Shown piece after piece: positions 56,227 to 64,000 of a DNA stretch of 64,000 nt. The first letter of the stretch is position 1. Each line of letters opens with the position of its first letter. The translations under genes and the position numbers were made by a program. The notes under the pieces were generated by a model. The model worked only from the letters and a program-made list of their open reading frames with translations, was not told the DNA's origin and did not search any database. Source of the DNA: Terrisporobacter glycolicus ATCC 14880 = DSM 1288 (GTDB lineage Bacteria > Bacillota > Clostridia > Peptostreptococcales > Peptostreptococcaceae); NCBI RefSeq assembly GCF_036812735.1, contig NZ_CP117523.1, positions 186,001-250,000 on the forward strand. Direction: 5' to 3'.

Positions 56227-56721
56227 ATGTATAGAGTAGGAATAATAACAGCTAGTGATAAAGGGTCAAAAGGAGAAAGAGTAGACGAAAGCGGTACTAA
56301 AATAAAAGAAATAGTGTCTAGTTTTGGATATGAAGTAGTTTATTATAAGGTTTTACCGGATGATAAAGATATGATTTCAAGTGAGATGAAACAACTATGC
56401 GATGAAAATGTTGTGGATTTAATTTTAACTACTGGAGGAACAGGTTTTTCCAAAAGGGACAATACTCCTGAGGCTACTTTAGAAATAGCTGAAAAACTTG
56501 TACCAGGTATATCAGAAGCTATAAGAAGTTACAGTATGCAGTTTACCCCAAAAGCTATGCTTAGCAGAGGAGTATCTGTTATAAGAAAAGAAACTTTAAT
56601 AATAAATATGCCAGGAAGCCCAAAGGCAGTAAAAGAAAGTATGGAATGTATAATGCCGGCTTTGAATCATGGTATTGATATATTAAAAGGTTCTGCAAAT
56701 GAGTGTGGAAGACGCTTATAA
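56227..56721 (+). CDS. mogA: Molybdopterin adenylyltransferase (MogA/MoaB family)
   Basis: A 164-residue enzyme that adenylates molybdopterin before metal insertion by MoeA. Motifs are 'GIITASDKGSKGERVDESG' at the N-terminus, 'LTTGGTGFSKRDNTPEAT' (about 71-88) and 'NMPGSPKAVKE'. It is tightly packed in the operon: 1 base after the MOSC gene, and the stop overlaps the next ATG (TAATG). Confidence 0.93.
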   Translation: MYRVGIITASDKGSKGERVDESGTKIKEIVSSFGYEVVYYKVLPDDKDMISSEMKQLCDENVVDLILTTGGTGFSKRDNTPEATLEIAEKLVPGISEAIRSYSMQFTPKAMLSRGVSVIRKETLIINMPGSPKAVKESMECIMPALNHGIDILKGSANECGRRL

Positions 56722-57608
56722 TGAAAATAGTCAAAAAAAATATTTTATTATATGGAGTTATTATATTTTTTCTGCTCTGCATCACAACTAAATATTTAAC
56801 TTCAGCAGAATATAAAGTATCATTCGACTTTAATTATTTAAATAATAATCAAATAATTACTAATACAAAAGAATTATTATTAAATAACAAGATTCCTAAG
56901 GAAAATATTGATTTATGGTTAGAATATGTAAAAAAATATAATTTAAAAAGCAAAACTTTCATACAAGATACATCTGACGGATGGACTAAAACATCATTGA
57001 GTGACTATAATAGAATAGATTTTACTAAAAATTTAAATGGATGGTCTGAAGAAGAAGATTATTTAGATTTAAATTGTAGAATTAGTGCATTTATTTTGAT
57101 AAAAGATAGAATTTCTAGCAACTGTTTTATGAAAAAATATAATTCTGATATAGAAAAAGAAATAAATAAAATGGATGATATTTTTTGTGGAAAGATTACA
57201 GATAAAAATGCTACTACATTTAGAAGTTTATTTACTCCTATTGAGATGAAAATGAATAATTTAAAAAATATTAGTGTATATGATGAAACTCTAAAAAATT
57301 TAAAAAGCTATTGGGAAAAAGAAGGTTTAACATTTAAAAATAATAATTCTAGCCTAATTCAAGTAGTACTTATTGAACAGAACAATAACGGTGTGTCAGC
57401 TACTATAGGCCATGCTGGTTTATTAGTAAAAAATAGTAGTATTTTATATTTTATTGAAAAAAAGAATCCTTGCTTTCCATACCAAATTTCAAAATTTAAA
57501 AATTATGATGATTTAAATCAATATATTATTGCACCATTTAAAGATCTTAAAAATTGTAAACTAATGATTTTACAAAATGACAACATGATATTTAAATATG
57601 ATATTTAA
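56721..57608 (+). CDS. DUF4300-like exported protein at the end of the Moco operon
   Basis: A 295-residue protein with an N-terminal membrane anchor (about residues 8-26) and an extracytoplasmic domain resembling DUF4300: 'NNNQIITNTKELLLNN' near the start, 'DLNCRISAFILIKDRI' (about 116-131) and a C-terminal 'ATIGHAGLLVKNSSILYFIEKKNPCFPYQ'. The assignment is from memory of the family. The ATG overlaps the mogA stop by one base, indicating coupled translation, though no known Moco enzyme is exported here. Function unknown. Confidence 0.68.
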   Translation: MKIVKKNILLYGVIIFFLLCITTKYLTSAEYKVSFDFNYLNNNQIITNTKELLLNNKIPKENIDLWLEYVKKYNLKSKTFIQDTSDGWTKTSLSDYNRIDFTKNLNGWSEEEDYLDLNCRISAFILIKDRISSNCFMKKYNSDIEKEINKMDDIFCGKITDKNATTFRSLFTPIEMKMNNLKNISVYDETLKNLKSYWEKEGLTFKNNNSSLIQVVLIEQNNNGVSATIGHAGLLVKNSSILYFIEKKNPCFPYQISKFKNYDDLNQYIIAPFKDLKNCKLMILQNDNMIFKYDI

Positions 57609-57662
57609 ACAGATATATATTTTTTTTAATAATTTAATATTAAAAATATATAAAAAAATAGT

Positions 57663-57702
57663 AAAAAAGGGCAAGATTCTATATGAATCGAGCCCTTTTT
57701 AA
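57663..57702. terminator. Bidirectional terminator between the Moco operon and fdhD
   Basis: AAAAAGGGC pairs with GCCCTTTTT, with an inner AGATTC/GAATCG helix; T-runs on both sides. Confidence 0.88.
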
Positions 57703-58500
57703 TTATTTCAATAATATCCTATGTGGACTAGTATAAATATTCATTTTTTTATCACGTACAAAACCCACTAAAGTAATATTTAATTTTTGTGCTGTCTCTA
57801 TTACCAAACTTGTAGTGGCTGATTTAGCAACAACTATAGGAACTTTAACCTTTGCAGCTTTCTTTATCATTTCAAATGAAAGTCTTCCGCTTACAAATAT
57901 GACCTTATCATTTAGTGGAATATCATTTAAGATGCAGTGACCAATTGCTTTATCAAGGGCATTATGTCTTGCTACATCTTCGCATGCAATAATTAGTTGA
58001 TTATTACCATAAATGCTAATGCAATGGACACCGGCAGTACTTTTAAACAATTGAGATAAGTTTAAATTATTTTCCATTGTTTTATATATATCACTAGCAT
58101 TAATTTCAAAATTTTCATCACAAATAGGATTAGCTTCTAGAAAGTCATAATCATTTAAATAAAGAATGTTTTTGCAAAAATTAATGTTAGATTCATTAAT
58201 ATCTACATAAGCGACTTTTTTATTATGATTTATTTCAAAACGTAAAATATCATCTTTATTATTAATTAAATTTTTATAGCTTAAATATCCAACAACCAAC
58301 TCTTTTAGTTTAAAAGGAGTGCACAAAAATGTATTTTCATATTTACCGTTAACAACTAATCCAAGGGGGAACTCTGCAACAACTGTATCATCATCATGAA
58401 TGCTATCGAAATTATTTACCTTTATTAAAGGATATTGAAAAGAATAGTTATATTTATAATTTGCTAAATAATCAGGGTCTTTTGCATTAAAATTTGCCAT
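57703..58500 (-). CDS. fdhD: Formate dehydrogenase accessory sulfurtransferase FdhD
   Basis: A 265-residue protein that passes sulfur from a cysteine desulfurase to the Mo/W cofactor of formate dehydrogenase. 'EFPLGLVVNG', 'STAGVHCISIY', 'EDVARHNALDKAIG', 'VSGRLSFEMIKKAA' and 'AKSATTSLVIETA' are the family blocks. The loop that holds the usual CX2C pair has only a single cysteine (Cys127, in NPICDEN). Divergent from the formate channel gene. Confidence 0.92.
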   Translation of the reverse strand: MANFNAKDPDYLANYKYNYSFQYPLIKVNNFDSIHDDDTVVAEFPLGLVVNGKYENTFLCTPFKLKELVVGYLSYKNLINNKDDILRFEINHNKKVAYVDINESNINFCKNILYLNDYDFLEANPICDENFEINASDIYKTMENNLNLSQLFKSTAGVHCISIYGNNQLIIACEDVARHNALDKAIGHCILNDIPLNDKVIFVSGRLSFEMIKKAAKVKVPIVVAKSATTSLVIETAQKLNITLVGFVRDKKMNIYTSPHRILLK

Positions 58501-58744
58501 TTAAAAACCTCCAAATAAAATAATAAATATAGGATATAACTGAATGTAGATAATATTATATTGAGATGCCTATATAATACTTTAATTGTATCATTTTTAT
58601 TTTTGATATAGGTTCATATTATAAAAAATAGACAAGTATTTTGGCATTAAGAATAATGTATACATGTTAGAAAAATAACAATTTTATTAAAACCTTGCTA
58701 TAATTAATTTAAAGGTAATAAACTTGTAAGAGGGGGTTAATTTT

Positions 58745-59539
58745 ATGGAAAAGAGATTTTTGACACCCAAGGAAATAGCTAATACGATGATAAATGTTGG
58801 CGTGGGAAAAGCTAACTTAAAAACATCACCAATGATTTATTTAGGAATTTTAGCAGGTATGTATATTGGATTTGGGGGATTAGCTAATACGATAATAAGC
58901 CAAACTTTAGGTAATATAGACCCGGGTTTGGCTAAATTTGCGGGAGCAGTTGTCTTCCCTGTTGGACTTATGTTAGTAGTTATCGGAGGTGCAGAATTAT
59001 TTACTGGTAACAACTTAATGACATTGGCTGTTATGAATAAAAAAATAACTTTATCACAAATGTTAAGAAACTGGAGTATAGTATGGGTAGCAAACCTAGT
59101 AGGATCTTTAATTTTAGCACTGATAGTATTTTATGGGGGAGTTTTAGGAGGAGATGCAGGCACAAAAGCCATAGCGATAGCTGAAGGGAAAGCTTCCTTA
59201 GATGTTATGACATTAATACTTAGAGGAATTTTATGTAATATTTTAGTTGTTTTGGGTGTATGGCTTGCAGCAGCTGCTCAAGATATAGTATCAAAAATAT
59301 TCGCTTGCTGGTTCCCAATAATGTTATTTGTACTATGTGGATTTGAGCATAGCGTGGCAAATATGTTCTTTATTCCAATGGGAATGCTACTAGGTGCTAA
59401 AGTTACTATGGTGGCATTAATAAAAAATTTAGTATTTGTAACAATCGGTAACATAATTGGAGGAGGTATAATAATACCTTTCTTGTATAACTATGCATAT
59501 TTAAAAGAAGAACATAAGGTTTCTAAACAAGAGTCATAA
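58745..59539 (+). CDS. Formate/nitrite transporter family channel
   Basis: A 264-residue FNT protein with six membrane helices. 'KTSPMIYLGILAGMYIGFGG', the Leu/Phe-rich slot 'GLMLVVIGGAELFTGNNLM', and the central histidine in 'CGFEHSVANMFFIPMG' are typical of FocA/FdhC. It sits between fdhD and the formate dehydrogenase operon, so formate is the likely solute. GAGGGGG ribosome binding site. Confidence 0.92.
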   Translation: MEKRFLTPKEIANTMINVGVGKANLKTSPMIYLGILAGMYIGFGGLANTIISQTLGNIDPGLAKFAGAVVFPVGLMLVVIGGAELFTGNNLMTLAVMNKKITLSQMLRNWSIVWVANLVGSLILALIVFYGGVLGGDAGTKAIAIAEGKASLDVMTLILRGILCNILVVLGVWLAAAAQDIVSKIFACWFPIMLFVLCGFEHSVANMFFIPMGMLLGAKVTMVALIKNLVFVTIGNIIGGGIIIPFLYNYAYLKEEHKVSKQES

Positions 59540-59559
59540 TTGAGAATATAATTATAAAT

Positions 59560-59598
59560 AAAAATACTACCTTTAGTATAATAAAAGGTAGTATTTTT
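59560..59598. terminator. Terminator between the formate channel gene and the hydrogenase operon
   Basis: AAAAATACTACCTTT and its complement around a short loop, with a T-run on the + strand and A-rich (T-run on minus) flank; it can serve both convergent units. Confidence 0.88.
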
Positions 59599-59617
59599 TA
59601 TTTAAAAAACAATGAAA

Positions 59618-60163
59618 TTATAGTCTGACAGTAGCTAATTTTCTTTTATTTTTTATAGACTTAGACAAATCTTCTTCTGTTACAATCCTAAATGCAGAAG
59701 TAGGACATACCTTTATGCAAGCAGGACCTTCTTCTGAATTGTTACAAAGATCACACTTATTAGCTACCATTTTTTCTATACAGAATAGTTTATCAGTTGG
59801 AATACTTTCTAAGTTAATAAGTTTTCCTTTTTCTGTATCGTTTAAGTTAATAGCACCAAAAGGACAGGCAAGCATACAGTTTTTACATCCTATACATTTT
59901 TCTTCATTAACAACTATAGAATTACCTTCTTTTGTAAGAGCATTGTGAGGACATGCCTTTGCACAAGGGGCATCTTCACAATGTCTACATTGTATAGGAG
60001 CACTAACTTGAGCATTTTTTACAACTTCTAATTTAGGATTAAAATTTATATCCTTTGGATTTTGATAGAATATATTCTCTTTGCTATGTTCAACAACACA
60101 AGCTACCATACAAGTTCTACAACCAATACATTTTAGTGGGTCGGCTATAACAAAATAATTCAT
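59618..60163 (-). CDS. HycB/HydN-type polyferredoxin (last gene of the formate/hydrogen operon)
   Basis: A 181-residue iron-sulfur protein with cysteines for four [4Fe-4S] clusters: 'CIGCRTCMVAC', 'CRHCEDAPCAKACP', 'CIGCKNCMLACP' and 'CDLC...ACIKVCP'. It belongs to the HycB/HydN family of electron-transfer subunits. Its ATG directly follows the hydA stop (TAAATG), so the two are translated together. It should carry electrons between the formate dehydrogenase and hydrogenase. Confidence 0.92.
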   Translation of the reverse strand: MNYFVIADPLKCIGCRTCMVACVVEHSKENIFYQNPKDINFNPKLEVVKNAQVSAPIQCRHCEDAPCAKACPHNALTKEGNSIVVNEEKCIGCKNCMLACPFGAINLNDTEKGKLINLESIPTDKLFCIEKMVANKCDLCNNSEEGPACIKVCPTSAFRIVTEEDLSKSIKNKRKLATVRL

Positions 60164-61540
60164 TTATTTAGCCACTTCCTTTCCTATACAATATTCAGTG
60201 TGTAATAAATGATGAGACACACTTCCTAAAGGCTCTTTTAAGAACTCTTCATATATCTTAATTATTTCAGGATTTTCATGTGATTTTCTTAGTGGCAAGT
60301 TTTTATCATGAACATAAGTAGCGTCAGTTCTATTCTTGTAAGCTAATTCTCTATACTCTTCTAATAATAACTTAGGCTGACCACCACCACTTACGCATCC
60401 AACAGGACAAGTCATAACCTCTATAAAATCTAAATTTAGTTTGCCTGATTTTAAGTCTTCTAAAACAGGAACTATATTTTTAAGACCTGTTACTATACCC
60501 ACTTTTAGTGTTAAATCTCCAACGTTTATTTGGGCAGTTCTAAAACCTTCTAAACCTCTAACAGCAGGTAGATCTATACTAGGTATTTTTTCTCCAGTTA
60601 TAACTTCATAGCCAGTACGAAGAGCAGCTTCCATAACACCACCAGTAACACCAAATATAGTACCAGCACCAGTATACACTCCTAAAGGACTTTCAAAGGT
60701 AATTTCTTCAAGGTTATTAAAATTGATGTTAGCATCTTTTATTAAGTAAGCTAATTCTCTAGTAGTTAAAACCACATCCACGTCCCTATAACCACTAGAT
60801 TTCATCTCAGGTCTATCACATTCAAATTTCTTACATGTACAAGGCATAATAGAAACACTATAAATATCTTTTGCCTCAATATTATTAATTTCTGATCCGT
60901 AAGTTTTGAAAACAGCACCAGCCATTTGCTGTGGTGATTTACAAGTAGATAGATGGTCTGTTAATTCAGGATAATTGTCTTCTAAAAATTTAACCCAAGC
61001 TGGACAACAAGATGTGAACATTGGTAAAGTCCCACCAGTTGTAACTCTTTTAATTAACTCATTTCCTTCTTCCATAATAGTCAAATCTGCTGCAAAGTTT
61101 GTATCATAAACTTTATCAAACTTAAGAGCCTTCAATGCAGCAGCCATTTTACCTGGAGTTAGAGATCCTAATTCCATTCCAAAGTCTTCACCAAGAGCAA
61201 CCCTAACAGCAGGGGCACATTGAACCATAGTTATTTTACTAGGGTCTTTTAAAGCTTCTTTTACTCTATCCACATCACAAACATTATTAGCAGCAAATAG
61301 AGGCTCATTAATTACATTAGGTAATTTTCTTTCAGATTTTTTATTTTCTATAAATTCTTCACCATGATCAATAATAGATGCATATGACTTGCAAACTTGA
61401 ACACATTGACCACAGACTACACAGCGATCTTCATTTATTTCTTGTGGTTTACCAGCTTCTCCTTCAATTGCAAAGGCAGGACATACTTTTACGCATTCTT
61501 GACATCCTGTGCATAAATCTTTATCTATACTAACTATCAT
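60164..61540 (-). CDS. [FeFe]-hydrogenase catalytic subunit
   Basis: A 458-residue hydrogenase interconverting H2 with protons and electrons. Two N-terminal [4Fe-4S] motifs (CTGCQECVKVCP and CVVCGQCVQVC, about 8-50) precede the H-cluster domain with its three signatures: TSCCPAW near 186, MPCTCKKFE near 240 and 'EVMTCPVGCVSGGGQP' near 382. All ligands and the proton-path cysteine are present, so it should be active. Lying between two HycB genes and beside fdhF, it fits HydA2 of hydrogen-dependent CO2 reductase. Confidence 0.95.
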   Translation of the reverse strand: MIVSIDKDLCTGCQECVKVCPAFAIEGEAGKPQEINEDRCVVCGQCVQVCKSYASIIDHGEEFIENKKSERKLPNVINEPLFAANNVCDVDRVKEALKDPSKITMVQCAPAVRVALGEDFGMELGSLTPGKMAAALKALKFDKVYDTNFAADLTIMEEGNELIKRVTTGGTLPMFTSCCPAWVKFLEDNYPELTDHLSTCKSPQQMAGAVFKTYGSEINNIEAKDIYSVSIMPCTCKKFECDRPEMKSSGYRDVDVVLTTRELAYLIKDANINFNNLEEITFESPLGVYTGAGTIFGVTGGVMEAALRTGYEVITGEKIPSIDLPAVRGLEGFRTAQINVGDLTLKVGIVTGLKNIVPVLEDLKSGKLNLDFIEVMTCPVGCVSGGGQPKLLLEEYRELAYKNRTDATYVHDKNLPLRKSHENPEIIKIYEEFLKEPLGSVSHHLLHTEYCIGKEVAK

Positions 61541-61558
61541 ACTTTTATCCCCCTTATC

Positions 61559-62113
61559 CTATTTAGTTGCTGACAATAAATTCAAAGCAGCTTTTATGTT
61601 TTTCTCTTTTTTATCTTCAAGAGGAGTAACAAGTCTTAAAGCTTCATTAGGGCATGCATTTATACAAGCTATTTTGTCATTATCCTTGCATAAATCACAT
61701 TTATAAGCTATTTTTTTGCTTTCATTTATTGCAATTTGCTCAACAGGTTTATTATTTTTAAATTGGGCTAACAAGTCGATAGCTCCAAAAGGACATGCAA
61801 GTAAACAAGTTTTACATCCTATACATTTATCATCATCAACAATTACTATACCATTGATTCTTGAGATTGCTTTTACAGCACAAGTATTTAAACAAGGAGC
61901 ATCCTCACAATGTCTACATTGTATAGGCATACAAATATCTTCATCTTTAACTAAGTAAAGTCTTGGAATTATAGGAATTTCTACAGTGCCAACTGTGAAG
62001 CTTATAGAGTTACTTTTTTTGTTATGAGTAGAGAAGCAAGCCACTTCACAAGATCTACAACCAGTACACTTATTAGAGTCAGCAATTACGAATGAACCTA
62101 ATTTATTTTTCAT
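61559..62113 (-). CDS. HycB/HydN-type polyferredoxin (between fdhF and hydrogenase genes)
   Basis: A 184-residue homologue of the polyferredoxin at 59618-60163, again with four cysteine groups ('CTGCRSCEVAC', 'CRHCEDAPCLNTC', 'CIGCKTCLLACP', 'CDLCKDNDKIACINACP'). The two copies are similar throughout, suggesting duplication. It lies 18 bases before hydA and 61 bases after fdhF on the minus strand; AAAGGTG ribosome binding site. Confidence 0.92.
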   Translation of the reverse strand: MKNKLGSFVIADSNKCTGCRSCEVACFSTHNKKSNSISFTVGTVEIPIIPRLYLVKDEDICMPIQCRHCEDAPCLNTCAVKAISRINGIVIVDDDKCIGCKTCLLACPFGAIDLLAQFKNNKPVEQIAINESKKIAYKCDLCKDNDKIACINACPNEALRLVTPLEDKKEKNIKAALNLLSATK

Positions 62114-62174
62114 ACAATTTCACCTTTCTTTAATATAATTAATTCATCGAAAATTAGATTGAATGTCTCCTTAA

Positions 62175-64000
62175 TTAGATATTTTTAACACCCATTTTGA
62201 TTCTTAGATCTTTATAAGTATTTTTTACGCATTCTTCAGCATAATTTTGATCATCTATTTTTTCAACTTTAACAGCACAATATTTGTATTCTGGAGTTTT
62301 AGAAATAGGGTCAAGGCTAGCTACTGTAAGTTCATTACAAGCACCTACCCACCATTGATAAGTCATGTAAGTAGCTCCTTCTTGAACTCTATCGGTTACT
62401 AGGGCTCTTGTTAATACACTACCTCTTCTAGAATTTACTCTAATTATTTCATTATCTTCAATATTAAGTTTTTGTGCATCTTTATAATTTATTTGTAAAT
62501 AACCAGGTTCATCCTCCAATTGAGAAAGAGTTCTACAGTTGCCAGTCATTGTTCTAACAGAATAATGTCCAACTTCTCTTACAGTTGATAAACTGAAAGG
62601 ATATTCATCATCTTCAATCTCATAAGGAGGTCTCCATTCAGCAGCGAATAACTTACCTTTACCATTATTAGTAGAGAAATTACCATCTTTGTGAAGGAAT
62701 ACAGAGCCTTTATCTTCATCAGACTCACTTCTACATGGCCATTGAACACAACCTAGTTTTTCTATTTTTTCATAAGTTGCACCGAAGAAACTAGGAGTTA
62801 AACTTCTCATCTCATCCCAAATTTCTCTTGTATTATTATATTTCATAGGATATCCCATAGCAGTAGAAATTCTACAAATTATATCCCAGTCAGTTTTCAC
62901 ATCACCTTTGGGTTCAACAGCTTTTCTTATCCTTTGGAAACCTCTGTCAGCGCAAGAATAAACACCATCGTGTTCACCCCAAGATGTGGCAGGTAAAATA
63001 ACATCAGCATGAAGAGCGGTTTTGTTCATAAATATATCTTGTACAACAACAAATTCACAAGTGTCTAAAGTTTCTCTTACCTCAGAAGCATCAGGGTCAC
63101 TTTGAACTGGGTCTTCACCAAATATATAGTAAGCTTTTATTTTATTTTCTTCTAAAACAGAATGAGGAACTTCTGTGATTTTAACGCCTATTTCAGATGG
63201 AAGGGTAACACCCCAAGCTTTTTCAAATTTTTCTCTGATTTGAGGATTAGTAACTTTTTGATAACCTGGATAAACATCTGGAAGGGCACCCATATCACAA
63301 GCGCCTTGAACGTTGTTTTGACCGCGAACTGGTCCAATACCAACATTAGGTCTTCCTAAGTTGCCTGTAAGTAAAGCTAAAGAAGCCAAACCTTTGACTA
63401 CATCAACGGCTTGTGAGAATTGGCAAACACCCATGCCGTATAGAATCATAGAATCTTTTGCTTTGGCATATTCTCTCATAGCTTGTCTTATGGCGTCAGC
63501 TGGTATATTAGTGTATTTTTCTGCATATTCAGGAGTATAAGGTTCAACAATTTTCTTATATTCTTCAAAATTGTCAGTATGATTTGCTACGAAGTCTTTG
63601 TCATATAGATTTTCATTTATTAAAACATTACCGAAGGCATTAACTAAAATCATATTAGTTCCACCTTTTAAAGCCAAATGCATATCAGAAATTCTTGCAG
63701 TTTCTGTAACTCTAGGGTCAACAGTTATTATTTTAGCTCCTTTTGCTTTTGCTTTAACTATTCTTCTTGCGACTATAGGGTGAGAATCTGCACCGTTATA
63801 TCCAAACACAAGTAATAAATTTGCATTTTCAATTTCAGGTATAGAGTTAGACATAGCACCACTACCTAATGAGTAAGCCAAGCCGGCTACAGATGGGGCA
63901 TGTCAAACACGGGCGCAGTGATCAATATTATTAGTACCTACTGCAGCTCTCATAAATTTTTGCATAATATAGTTAGCTTCATTTCCTGGGCCTCTGGCAG
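62175..64000 (-). CDS. fdhF: Selenocysteine formate dehydrogenase H (partial, 5' end outside window)
   Basis: The molybdopterin-dependent catalytic subunit that interconverts formate and CO2. An in-frame TGA at 63903-63905 lies in 'NIDHCARV(Sec)HAPSVAG', the exact active-site context of FdhF, so it encodes selenocysteine. The frame stays open to base 64000, giving ~31 residues before Sec and 575 after it; E. coli FdhF also has 575 after its Sec. The N-terminal Fe-S part lies beyond the edge. A caller treating TGA as stop would wrongly begin the gene near 63881. First gene of the fdhF-hycB-hydA-hycB operon. Confidence 0.95.
63873..63905 (-). promoter_or_regulatory. Selenocysteine codon with candidate bacterial SECIS hairpin
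   Basis: On the minus strand, 12 nt after the TGA, GTAGCC (63890-63885) can pair with GGCTTAC (63879-63873) with one bulged base, enclosing a small GGCTT loop. Bacterial SECIS elements lie at this distance and often show a GGUC-like loop and a bulged U that SelB reads. The fold is inferred by eye. Confidence 0.65.

Noticed and set aside
58620-58744. Sigma-54 promoter upstream of the formate channel gene
   Set aside because: TTGGCATT near 58640 lacks a TTGC-type -12 element, so the match is only half a site.
63882-64000. Possible frameshift, nonsense mutation or pseudogene at the 5' part of fdhF
   Set aside because: The TGA at 63903-63905 falls exactly on the selenocysteine site, and coding sequence with the FdhF active-site context continues on both sides, so it is recoding and not damage.

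Overview
The window is very AT-rich DNA from a spore-forming, anaerobic Gram-positive bacterium of the class Clostridia. Gene content and order (spoIIE, then glpX, rho, rpmE, tdk, a DUF1385 gene, prmC, prfA, tsaC, rpiB, upp and the atp operon, followed by acpS, a gerS-like lipoprotein gene and mazEF) resemble the Peptostreptococcaceae around Clostridioides, but the species cannot be fixed from the sequence alone. Most genes are on the + strand. I see no rRNA, tRNA, insertion sequence, prophage or CRISPR array.

Region 1-13 kb: the 3' end of spoIIE, an exported M3-family peptidase, galU, a 37-residue membrane peptide, glpX behind a perfect palindrome, rho with a long asparagine-rich insertion, rpmE, tdk, DUF1385, prmC-prfA (release factor and its methylase), a ZIP transporter and tsaC. 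Region 13-21 kb: rpiB, upp and a complete F1Fo ATP synthase operon. Its c subunit carries the Na+-binding residues and its epsilon subunit ends after the beta-sandwich domain. Region 21-31 kb: acpS, the gerS-like gene, mazEF, a split transketolase, a chemoreceptor, a 5-formyl-THF cyclo-ligase family gene, an S41 protease and two very small ORFs.

Region 31-38 kb: a compact late-cobalamin operon (cobT, cobU, cobS, cobC), a 4-hydroxybutyrate dehydrogenase on the opposite strand, and an AAA ATPase/VWA-protein pair. A well-formed cobalamin riboswitch follows, but terminators and no coding sequence come after it. Region 39-51 kb: pcrA, an M18 aminopeptidase, a dense DnaA-box cluster, a cyclophilin, manganese pyrophosphatase, several small unknown genes, a small alarmone synthetase and a metallophosphoesterase.

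Region 51-64 kb is one functional block for formate and molybdenum (or tungsten). It holds a MoeA-like protein with a C-terminal cysteine cluster, mobA, a candidate Moco/Tuco riboswitch, then moeA-mobB-moaA-MOSC-mogA and a DUF4300 gene. After these come fdhD, a formate/nitrite channel, and on the minus strand fdhF-hycB-hydA-hycB. fdhF has an in-frame TGA (selenocysteine) and runs off the right edge. The four-subunit set matches the hydrogen-dependent CO2 reductase / formate-hydrogen lyase type: a selenocysteine formate dehydrogenase wired through two polyferredoxins to an [FeFe]-hydrogenase. The upstream genes supply its cofactor, sulfuration and formate transport.

The observations most worth checking are the orphan cobalamin riboswitch (38.4-38.8 kb), the asparagine-rich insertion in Rho, the DnaA-box cluster at 42.5 kb, two strong promoters followed almost at once by terminators (44.75 and 50.87 kb), the AAA/VWA pair next to cobalamin genes, and the selenoprotein formate/hydrogen complex.
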